Positions 1 to 5,086 of a stretch of DNA of 5,086 nt are shown here, piece after piece. The position numbers and the translations under genes were made by a program. This DNA comes from an uncultured Pseudomonadota bacterium (GTDB lineage Bacteria > Myxococcota_A > UBA9042 > CAIXZC01). The notes beneath the pieces are model-generated. The model saw only the letters and a list, made by a program, of their open reading frames with translations. It had not been told where the DNA came from and did no database searches. The first letter of the stretch is position 1. Each line of letters opens with the position of its first letter. The stretch covers positions 1 through 5,086 of the forward strand of contig CALFHQ010000076.1 of NCBI GenBank assembly GCA_937876385.1. Reading direction: 5' to 3'.

Positions 1-3000
1 GTAGTACTGCTTCTGGTAGTTGAAGGCGTCGGCAGAGGCCTGGAAGTTGTGTCGCAAACCGACGGTGTGGCCCACTTCGTGTTCCACAACACCGTCGAGC
101 ATCCACTTGGTCATGGACCAGTGGCGGCACTCTTTCTCGGTCCAGCCAAACTGGGCCCGGTTCGCTTCCTTCTCGCAGTACTCTTTGACCTTGTTTGCCG
201 TCGAAAAGACGTACGGCTCAGCCAATTCCCGCTGGTAATAGGTAGCTTCGGCGAGTCTGCTGAAGTGTTCCTTGGTCTTGCGAACGGAAGCGGGAGTGGA
301 CCAACTCAGCGGAGACGCAGCGTTCATCATTTCGGTGGTCAAAGCGCCATCGAAACCGTTTTGCGACATGCGCACTGCGTTTTCCACTTCGCTGTTGATG
401 AGCAGACTCTCAATGTGGGTACCACCGACCTTCTCAAAGCGGGCGTGAACCTGCTCTGGGGTCATGGAAGGAGGGAGGGCGTCCTTGACTGTCTGCCAGT
501 ACTGTCTCGGGTCGGTCATCGCTTTGACAAACTCGATATTCTTGTTGCGGGTGGTGATTTCCTTCTCTTCGGCATCGGTAAACCAGAAGCGCTCCACCTG
601 GGGATGCTTGATGGCTCGCCGCTCGATCTCTTCCCGAGGAACATCGAGTGCTCCGTAGAGGCTCTCGCTGGCGGTCTTGTTCTTCTGGGAATCCATGTAC
701 TCTTTGATGTACTTGCCAGTCATCAAGTCGTCCGTGGAGAGCTCCCCGATGGAGAGGTCCAGAAGGTCCGCAGCGTATTTCCCGTAGCTGACCATGGCAG
801 CGCCATAGATGTTGGCGATGCCGTAGTAGACTTCTCCAGTCTCGGGGTTGGCCGAAGTCGGTCCGTATCCCAAGGGGGAGGAAGTCTGATCTTCAGGGAT
901 CCAGTAGAACATGTTGTAGCGAATATCGCCGTGGAGCTTGACCTTGTCGGCATCTTCCACTTCGCCGCAGGGGTTTCTCCACTGACCGTCCTGGTCTTCA
1001 TACCAGTATCGGCAGTCGTTGAGGAGGGTCGTGTCTCCCCGCTCGGCCTCGGTGCAGTTGTCACCGGTGTACACGTTCTCGCAAGCGACGAACATGGCGG
1101 GAAGGGAATCATAGATTTCCTGGTAACGAGCCATGTCGTTGGCGTCCAGTTCGGCCTTCCAGCCCATGCACTGGCCAACCCCGTTGTCCTGGTAGCAGGT
1201 GAAGTCACCTTGGGCGCCGGCGGTGGACACGAGAAGACGGTTGTCTTGCTGGGTCATGCCGGTGTATTCGCTGATTTCACCAAAGCGCAGTGCCTCGGCT
1301 CGGCGAGATCCGTTGACGCCGAAATCAAGAGCGCCTTCTCCGGCAGCGAGGTGGGCAAAACGAACGCCCAATCGGTCGCTGTAAAGTCTCCAGGAGATGG
1401 ACCCGTGGGCGACATAAGATTTTTCGCCGTTTCCGGACACCGCAAGGGTGTGGATGGTCTGCTGGTTCAAGGTGACGAAGTTGTACACGGCCACGGTTTT
1501 GCCAGTGTCTGTGCGAACGATCTTGAAGTTTCTGACGACGCTGCTGGCCCCACCCAGGTCCACGACGCAGGTTGCGAGGTGGAAATAGGGAGTCTCGTCG
1601 CCCTGGTAGCTGAAGACCATGTCCGAGCCGTCGTTGTTGCGGCAAACGGTTCCATTCTCGTCTTGGAGAACGAGTCCGACGTCCTTAAGGCCCGTGTTGA
1701 TGTGGGCCAGAGCGATGCGGACTGTGCCGGCGTCAACAAAGGGAATGGGGTCGTCGATACTCATCATCGTCGAGTAGCCCTCGGCTCCCTTCGTGAAATA
1801 GACGGTGTAGGCACCGGCATCCTCCACGGCGGGCTCCACTTTCACCCAATGATTGGGGTTGTTGGAGTCGGGGTCGGTGACGCCCGGGGCCGCTTCGTTG
1901 CAGACGCCCTGGGAGCAAAGCTGCCCCAGGGGGCAAGGCTGGGTGCTGGAGCAGGGGCGGCTACTGACGCAGATGCCGTCTGCTCTGCAACGCTCAAACG
2001 CCGTGCCGCTTCCGGAGGTGGCGCATTCGTCGTTGCTGGTGCACTGCCGGGGATGAGTGTTCCACAGGTCAGCGTCCCAGAGGAGGTCATCGGTCTTGCA
2101 CTCGGCTTGAGTGTCGCAGTAGCGAACATCATAGATGCCCTTCTCCGAGTAAACTTTGAGCCAGGCAACCGTGTCCTTGAAGGCGGAGCTCCAGATGTCG
2201 GCAGTCTGATAGGGGGTCTGCCACACTTCTTTGGCCCAGTTGGCCGAGATGTGATAGACGATGGGCTTGGGCTTTCGGTCCACGAAGGAGAGCTGGTCCC
2301 AGGTAACACAGTGTCCCTCGGAGAACCAACCATCATCGAGCCAGCAGTGGGTCTCGCCTTTGTCGCGCAACCCTTCGCAGTCCACATCTTCACGGCAAGA
2401 GACGTACTCACCTTCAACGGTGATGGGCTCAGCCGTACGAGACTGTTCCCAGATATTCCACCGGTTGATCAGGAACCGCTTAGCGCTAAACAGGATCCCG
2501 TGGTCTGGGTCAAAGACGTTTCGAGTGGTCATGAAGAAGCCGTAGCGGTCTTCGTGCTCGGTGTTGTCGTAGTAGAGCGGGATGTAGTCGTTGTTGGGAT
2601 CTGACTTCAGGAAGGAGTGACGAATCTTGATGACGGCGCCGGCGCAATCGTAGGGAGCCACGTCGTAGATGCTGCAGGAGCTTTCACTCGTGGGCTCCAG
2701 GAACATCTTCGTGACGAAGTGCATGGCGGAGTCGGAGCCGTAGAAGCGATCGGGGTTGTCTTCTTCGTATTCCTGAACGTAGTAGTCGACTTGAGTGCCC
2801 TTGACTCCGGCAAGGAACATCAAGTCCTTGACCTCGGAGGAGGACCAGTCCACTCGAATGTACTTGCGTTCGTACCAGGGTTTGTCCGTGGTATTCTCCA
2901 CGATGACGTTCCCCTGCTCGCCGGTGCTGGTGTTGTAGTCACGAATGACATCAAAGTGAGAATCGATTTTGAAGGCAGCCAGAGGTTGTCCGACGTACAT

Positions 3001-3363
3001 CTCGACAAACTCATCGGACTTTCCTTCATCCCAGTAGTTCCGGATGTTTACCCGGCGCCAGTCTTTTTCTGAGTTCTCCAGGTAGAGTTCGCTGGTGGGA
3101 TAGACCACCAGGTAATCTTCCTGAATATCAAAAATGACGGACGCTCCGCCGCCGAAGTTCATTTCACCATTAAACGTCACCGGGCTGGGGACAGGTGCTT
3201 CGACCACTGTGATGGAATAGAACCACTCCCCCTTGAGACCCGCTTTCAGGATCTTGTCGGGGTCGGTCCGGTCGATGTCGCCCACGTCGTTTGTACACGC
3301 GAGGAACAGGAGCGGTAGCGCCAATAGAACGCTTACGCTGCGAATCAACTTCCCTGCTTTCAT
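1..3363 (-). CDS. Large cysteine-rich lipoprotein, metzincin-type zinc metalloprotease (C-terminus cut off by window edge)
   Basis: Reads 1,121 codons from ATG 3361-3363 to the left edge without a stop. Residues 1-22 are a lipoprotein signal (KLIR, hydrophobic run, LFLA) with lipid-acceptor Cys23; +2 is Thr, not Asp, which in proteobacteria would favour outer-membrane sorting. Residues 1095-1105 read HEVGHTVGLRH, the full metzincin HExxHxxGxxH site: His1095, His1099 and His1105 bind zinc and Glu1096 is catalytic. About 280 residues earlier, GDIRYN (812-817) and GYGP...NPETGEV (832-845) resemble the pre-catalytic strands of the bacterial DUF4953/DUF5117-like 'zinc-dependent metalloprotease' group (family from memory). 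In between are two DUF4397-like stretches (about 545-645 and 665-722); 323-488 is a C-x5-C-rich segment. The mature part has 26 cysteines besides Cys23, an even number, suiting a disulfide-bonded extracytoplasmic protein. Residues 24-320 are not assignable to a named domain. The Met-turn and any C-terminal domain lie outside the window. Substrate unknown. It follows the beta-barrel gene by 30 nt, probably as the second gene of one operon. Confidence 0.92.
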   Translation of the reverse strand, partial: MKAGKLIRSVSVLLALPLLFLACTNDVGDIDRTDPDKILKAGLKGEWFYSITVVEAPVPSPVTFNGEMNFGGGASVIFDIQEDYLVVYPTSELYLENSEKDWRRVNIRNYWDEGKSDEFVEMYVGQPLAAFKIDSHFDVIRDYNTSTGEQGNVIVENTTDKPWYERKYIRVDWSSSEVKDLMFLAGVKGTQVDYYVQEYEEDNPDRFYGSDSAMHFVTKMFLEPTSESSCSIYDVAPYDCAGAVIKIRHSFLKSDPNNDYIPLYYDNTEHEDRYGFFMTTRNVFDPDHGILFSAKRFLINRWNIWEQSRTAEPITVEGEYVSCREDVDCEGLRDKGETHCWLDDGWFSEGHCVTWDQLSFVDRKPKPIVYHISANWAKEVWQTPYQTADIWSSAFKDTVAWLKVYSEKGIYDVRYCDTQAECKTDDLLWDADLWNTHPRQCTSNDECATSGSGTAFERCRADGICVSSRPCSSTQPCPLGQLCSQGVCNEAAPGVTDPDSNNPNHWVKVEPAVEDAGAYTVYFTKGAEGYSTMMSIDDPIPFVDAGTVRIALAHINTGLKDVGLVLQDENGTVCRNNDGSDMVFSYQGDETPYFHLATCVVDLGGASSVVRNFKIVRTDTGKTVAVYNFVTLNQQTIHTLAVSGNGEKSYVAHGSISWRLYSDRLGVRFAHLAAGEGALDFGVNGSRRAEALRFGEISEYTGMTQQDNRLLVSTAGAQGDFTCYQDNGVGQCMGWKAELDANDMARYQEIYDSLPAMFVACENVYTGDNCTEAERGDTTLLNDCRYWYEDQDGQWRNPCGEVEDADKVKLHGDIRYNMFYWIPEDQTSSPLGYGPTSANPETGEVYYGIANIYGAAMVSYGKYAADLLDLSIGELSTDDLMTGKYIKEYMDSQKNKTASESLYGALDVPREEIERRAIKHPQVERFWFTDAEEKEITTRNKNIEFVKAMTDPRQYWQTVKDALPPSMTPEQVHARFEKVGGTHIESLLINSEVENAVRMSQNGFDGALTTEMMNAASPLSWSTPASVRKTKEHFSRLAEATYYQRELAEPYVFSTANKVKEYCEKEANRAQFGWTEKECRHWSMTKWMLDGVVEHEVGHTVGLRHNFQASADAFNYQKQYY
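1900..2118 (-). other. Second cysteine cluster: repeated C-x5-C unit (C416-C488)
   Basis: Ten cysteines fall in 73 residues. Five pairs are spaced exactly C-x5-C (416/422, 441/447, 459/465, 471/477, 483 starting the last) and the final pair is 483/488. Typical units read CDTQAEC, CTSNDEC and CSSTQPC, and the cluster closes with PLGQLCSQGVC. The regular spacing and Ser/Thr/Asp filling are those of short disulfide-knotted repeats common on surface lipoproteins of myxobacteria-like organisms. It separates the N-terminal region from the DUF4397-like part and may be a rigid spacer or a binding module; the sequence does not tell which. Confidence 0.65.
2310..2397 (-). other. First cysteine cluster of the metalloprotease lipoprotein (C323, C329, C340, C352)
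   Basis: The segment CREDVDC followed by cysteines at 340 and 352 forms a small four-cysteine, acidic unit with nearby Trp/Asp (WLDDGW). Its first pair has the same C-x5-C spacing as the larger cluster further on (416-488). It is probably a separate disulfide-bonded mini-domain. Similarity to Dickkopf-type cysteine-rich repeats, often seen in myxobacterial lipoproteins, is a visual impression only. Confidence 0.55.
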
Positions 3364-3370
3364 CAGGAAT

Positions 3371-3376
3371 CCCTCC
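3371..3376 (-). promoter_or_regulatory. Ribosome binding site of the metalloprotease gene
   Basis: The minus strand reads GGAGGG seven bases before ATG 3361-3363, a strong match and good spacing. It favours this start, which also gives the most typical lipoprotein signal (MKAGKLIRS). A competing in-frame ATG at 3376-3378 overlaps this site and has its own weaker GGAG (3386-3389) also seven bases ahead; using it would add MEGFL to the N-terminus. Confidence 0.75.
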
Positions 3377-3393
3377 ATTATATCGCTCCAATA

Positions 3394-4431
3394 CTAAAAT
3401 ATGCCAGTTACTGATAGATAGACGTACGTATTATTTCTGTAGTTGTTCGAGAAATTCATGAACGGAAATACGAACGCCTCATTGTCGTCTGTCTTCGGCG
3501 CCACCATCGTTTGGGTTCCCAAAGAAACCGAAAGTTCGGGCAACACGGTGTAGGTCAAGTCGACGACTCCCATCTGGGAATCACGCTGACCACGGCCGCT
3601 TGTGGCGTAGGGAGAGGACAGCACATCCTTGTCGAAGGAATTGTAGGTCCAACCGCTGTTGAGCTGGTACATCAAAGCCAGTGCCAGGAAATCAGTGATG
3701 TTCCAGCTAGCGATGAGGGAGTTGGTCACCCCGAAGCTCGTGTTGTTTCCTCCGGCAGCCACCAGGTCTGTGGTGAGCTGTTCGTTTCCTTCAAAGTGCG
3801 ACAGAATCACGTGGTCGCCCACGTCACTCGAGTTCAATGCCGGAGTGGTGTACTGATTGAAGTTCTTGTAGAACGAGAACCCATAGGACAGATACACCGG
3901 TCCCAACACTTTGGAGAGGCCGACTCGAGCCCGAGAGGAAAGATACAGTCGCCGATAACGGGACTGAGGGCTCGTCGGGAAGGAGAAGGACAGCGCCCCG
4001 TTAATGCCAATTCCCAACACCGGGATGGTGTACAGCCGGTAGTGAGTCAAGGCCAGCGAGACATCCGAGAGGGTCGTTCGCCGCTTGTAGGTCACCCCGC
4101 TGTCGTAATTTTCCACCATGGACTTGGAGACCGTCAGTCCGGCGCTCAACCGCAACAGCGGAGTGATCCGCCAATATGGGTTCAGCCCCAAGCTCACGTC
4201 AAATGCAGCCCGACGAACGTACTCGTCTGCCACAAATGTACCGCCGCCCAACGAGTTGGTCAGCGTCACAATGCCCCCGATGGGAAATGGTACCTTCCCC
4301 TGCTTCGCCTCTTCACGCGCCCGCTCTTCTTCTGTGAGAGCCGGCGGCGCCGTGTTCCGCTCAAAAGCGAAAACCGGACTGGCGGCCACTACATAGAGTA
4401 ACGTCGCCGTAATCACTACCGCCCTTCTCAA
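3394..4431 (-). CDS. Predicted outer-membrane beta-barrel protein
   Basis: A 345-residue protein when started at TTG 4429-4431. Residues 1-22 (MRRAVV, hydrophobic core, SPVFA) form a signal peptide with likely cleavage after Ala22. The mature chain opens with a short charged stretch (EEERAREEAK, about 34-43). The rest is a series of alternating polar/hydrophobic strands rich in Tyr, Ser, Thr, Asn and Gly, e.g. LYLSSRARVGL, PVYLSYGFSFY, YVYLSVTGIF. It ends in Phe, the usual C-terminal signal for BAM-assisted insertion. There is no cysteine in the mature part, in contrast to its neighbour. The open frame extends 22 codons further to ATG 4495-4497, but that codon lies at or upstream of the predicted transcription start and lacks a ribosome site, so the TTG is preferred. 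I do not recognise the family; a porin, a transporter or an export channel are all possible. Same strand and 30 nt before the metalloprotease lipoprotein, so very likely co-transcribed. Confidence 0.88.
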   Translation of the reverse strand: MRRAVVITATLLYVVAASPVFAFERNTAPPALTEEERAREEAKQGKVPFPIGGIVTLTNSLGGGTFVADEYVRRAAFDVSLGLNPYWRITPLLRLSAGLTVSKSMVENYDSGVTYKRRTTLSDVSLALTHYRLYTIPVLGIGINGALSFSFPTSPQSRYRRLYLSSRARVGLSKVLGPVYLSYGFSFYKNFNQYTTPALNSSDVGDHVILSHFEGNEQLTTDLVAAGGNNTSFGVTNSLIASWNITDFLALALMYQLNSGWTYNSFDKDVLSSPYATSGRGQRDSQMGVVDLTYTVLPELSVSLGTQTMVAPKTDDNEAFVFPFMNFSNNYRNNTYVYLSVTGIF

Positions 4432-4436
4432 TGTAA

Positions 4437-4443
4437 CCTCCCT
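4437..4443 (-). promoter_or_regulatory. Ribosome binding site deciding the TTG start of the beta-barrel gene
   Basis: The minus strand reads AGGGAGG, five bases before TTG 4429-4431. The two in-frame ATG codons further upstream (4495-4497 and 4468-4470) have no comparable site; the first overlaps the promoter and the second sits inside the inverted repeat at 4465-4480. Starting at the TTG also removes a polar 22-residue extension and leaves a textbook signal peptide. Confidence 0.8.
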
Positions 4444-4464
4444 TGGAGCTTTGCAATCCCCGTG

Positions 4465-4480
4465 GCGCATATTTATGCGC
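4465..4480. promoter_or_regulatory. Palindrome just after the predicted transcription start (possible operator or leader hairpin)
   Basis: GCGCATA-TT-TATGCGC is a perfect 7+7 inverted repeat with a two-base centre. It lies about 14-29 bases after the predicted start at 4494 and 33 bases before the TTG start codon. That position suits a repressor operator; as RNA it could form a six-pair stem with a four-base loop in the leader. No T-tract follows on the transcribed strand, so it is not an obvious terminator. Confidence 0.45.
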
Positions 4481-4500
4481 GAATTTGCATCGAACATTCT

Positions 4501-4528
4501 GTTATACTCAGTTCAGAGCCTATGTCAA
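4501..4528 (-). promoter_or_regulatory. Sigma70-type promoter for the beta-barrel/metalloprotease operon
   Basis: On the minus strand a perfect -35 box TTGACA (4523-4528) is followed after 16 bases by TATAAC (4501-4506), five of six matches to TATAAT. Transcription would begin near 4494, giving a leader of about 63 nt before the TTG start. It is the only strong promoter-like match I found ahead of either minus-strand gene. Confidence 0.72.
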
Positions 4529-4558
4529 GTAGCGCCGATCCGATAATATCTTCTTTCC

Positions 4559-4590
4559 TTTTCGCTAACCGCACCACACCGAAGCGAAAA
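4559..4590. repeat. Inverted repeat upstream of the promoter (TTTTCGCT / AGCGAAAA)
   Basis: Two perfect 8-base arms, 4559-4566 and 4583-4590, are separated by 16 bases. They lie about 65-96 bases upstream of the predicted start at 4494. The spacing between arm centres is 24 bases, a little over two helical turns, which would place both half-sites on roughly the same face of the DNA, as for an activator. No T-run follows the second arm on either strand, so a terminator is less likely. Confidence 0.45.
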
Positions 4591-4869
4591 CTAACCTATC
4601 TTCCATAAGGACCCCGGTCCACGCAAGGAAAAAAGTGAGTATGGAGAGTTTTTGGCTTTCGACTGAATCCGGGCTCATCGGGATGGGAAGTGCTTTCTTC
4701 GTCCAAAGGCCACTCGGGAACCAGACAGGGTCTCTTCCTCGGGCTCTCGGCCCCCTCTCCTCTATCTGACACGCCGCATCATAACAAGCCGCAATTGGAA
4801 TGCCAGAAATCGGGAGGTTTTCAAAGTGATTCCCGCAGCTTTTGACTGGACAATCTGTGCCCTTCCTGG

Positions 4870-4884
4870 GGGGCAATGTGCCCC
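4870..4884. repeat. Short GC-rich hairpin GGGGCA-ATG-TGCCCC
   Basis: A perfect six-pair stem with a three-base loop, followed on the plus strand by only TTT. It resembles a weak intrinsic terminator on the plus strand, but no plus-strand gene ends here. It may instead be part of the leader of the gene starting at 5019, or have no role. Confidence 0.3.
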
Positions 4885-5003
4885 TTTGCCATGTCAATGG
4901 CTTCTCCATGCGACCCGTCCACCGTCATCAAACCGTCGGGGCCGGTGCTTTTTGCTGTTGATTCGGTGGGAAGTTTGATAGTAGGGTAGCCAACCTGTTC
5001 CGT

Positions 5004-5011
5004 AAGGAGGG
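5004..5011 (+). promoter_or_regulatory. Ribosome binding site of the right-edge gene
   Basis: AAGGAGGG lies seven bases before ATG 5019-5021. This is a near-perfect Shine-Dalgarno sequence at ideal spacing and the main reason to believe that a gene starts here. Confidence 0.7.
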
Positions 5012-5018
5012 ACTGGAT

Positions 5019-5086
5019 ATGGTGAAGGTAAGAAGACCGGACGAGAGTGGCACCAATGGTGAAATCAGCCCCCAGGAGTTCGAACG
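5019..5086 (+). CDS. Start of an unidentified gene (23 N-terminal residues only)
   Basis: ATG 5019 opens a frame that runs to the right edge: MVKVRRPDESGT... ending ...ISPQEFER (the last codon, CG-, is Arg whatever the third base). The visible part is basic, then polar, with no signal peptide or membrane segment at the N-terminus, which suggests a cytoplasmic protein. It is divergent from the beta-barrel/metalloprotease operon, so it might share regulatory DNA with it; a regulator is one possibility, but nothing in 23 residues shows it. A GTG directly after the ATG is a less likely alternative start. Confidence 0.6.
   Translation, partial: MVKVRRPDESGTNGEISPQEFE

Larger units (their letters stand above)
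4591..5018. other. Divergent intergenic region without a convincing gene
   Basis: This stretch separates the leftward operon from the rightward gene at 5019. It holds a 12-base near-palindrome GGACC-CC-GGTCC at 4609-4620, the GGGGCA/TGCCCC hairpin at 4870-4884, and a direct repeat ACCGTC at 4921-4926 and 4932-4937. A 114-codon minus-strand frame (4565-4909) is judged spurious. I see no tRNA, no riboswitch I can name and no strong promoter for the rightward gene. It could hold regulatory sites for that gene or a small RNA, but nothing proves this. Confidence 0.5.

Noticed and set aside
723..2417. Several minus-strand frames of 60-190 codons inside the metalloprotease gene
   Set aside because: Out-of-frame with the continuous 1,121-codon reading; they are Ser/Thr/Pro/Arg-rich low-complexity translations typical of frame shadows.
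49..2604. 851-codon open frame on the plus strand
   Set aside because: It is exactly codon-aligned antisense to the metalloprotease gene. In that register a plus-strand stop arises only opposite TTA, CTA or TCA codons, which the real gene almost never uses; the frame ends precisely at a TCA codon (2602-2604). The translation has no recognisable motif, while the minus strand has a signal peptide and a zinc site.
2617..3072. 151-codon plus-strand frame
   Set aside because: Same codon-aligned antisense shadow of the metalloprotease gene.
3377..3382. Perfect TATAAT on the minus strand between the two operon genes
   Set aside because: No -35 match at 16-18 bases upstream, and transcription from it would start at or inside the ribosome site of the metalloprotease gene.
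3511..4401. 296-codon plus-strand frame opposite the beta-barrel gene
   Set aside because: Codon-aligned antisense shadow; the minus strand has the signal peptide, ribosome site, promoter and C-terminal Phe.
4565..4909. 114-codon minus-strand frame in the intergenic region
   Set aside because: No good ribosome site before its ATG, Trp/Cys/Pro-rich composition without recognisable motifs, and it ends inside the inverted repeat upstream of the operon promoter.
4932..4956. Possible terminator: ACCG...CGGT stem followed by GCTTTTT on the plus strand
   Set aside because: The stem has only four pairs and no plus-strand gene ends before it.
4954..4985. Possible promoter for the right-edge gene (TTGCTG or TTGATT with TTGATA/GATAGT)
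   Set aside because: Matches are weak and spacing is poor for every combination tried; a sigma54 -24/-12 pattern was also tested by eye and the GG-GC spacing did not fit.

Overview
The window looks like a chromosomal piece of a GC-leaning Gram-negative bacterium. The clues are an outer-membrane beta-barrel protein with a signal peptide and C-terminal Phe, a large cysteine-rich lipoprotein, strong GGAGG-type ribosome binding sites, and avoidance of TTA/CTA/TCA codons. Very large lipoproteins with repeated C-x5-C segments plus a HEVGH-type metzincin site are, in my experience, typical of Myxococcota/Bradymonadales-like 'deltaproteobacterial' lineages. That placement is an inference from protein style, not a database result.

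Layout. The left two thirds (1-3363, minus strand) is one continuous open reading frame that runs off the left edge: 1,121 codons with no stop. It encodes a secreted lipoprotein ending, at the window border, in a complete metzincin zinc-binding site HEVGHTVGLRH. It has no stop codon in the window, so a closed-ORF search can miss it; the long plus-strand ORFs over it are antisense shadows. Just upstream on the same strand, 30 nt away, is a 345-residue predicted outer-membrane beta-barrel protein (3394-4431), best started at a TTG codon behind AGGGAGG. A good sigma70-type promoter (TTGACA-16-TATAAC, 4501-4528) precedes it, so the two genes probably form an operon read leftward. Two inverted repeats flank the promoter: one far upstream (4559-4590) and one just after the likely transcription start (4465-4480).

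From about 4591 to 5018 there is no convincing gene, only a few short hairpin-capable sequences. At the right edge a rightward gene begins (ATG 5019, preceded by AAGGAGGG); only 23 residues are visible and it is unidentified.

Working together (inference): the barrel protein sits in the outer membrane and the lipoprotein is anchored to a membrane by its N-terminal lipid, probably facing the periplasm or cell exterior, where its many paired cysteines could form disulfides. Co-transcription suggests the two are made together as a cell-envelope or surface proteolysis unit. I see no mobile element, CRISPR array, tRNA or rRNA.
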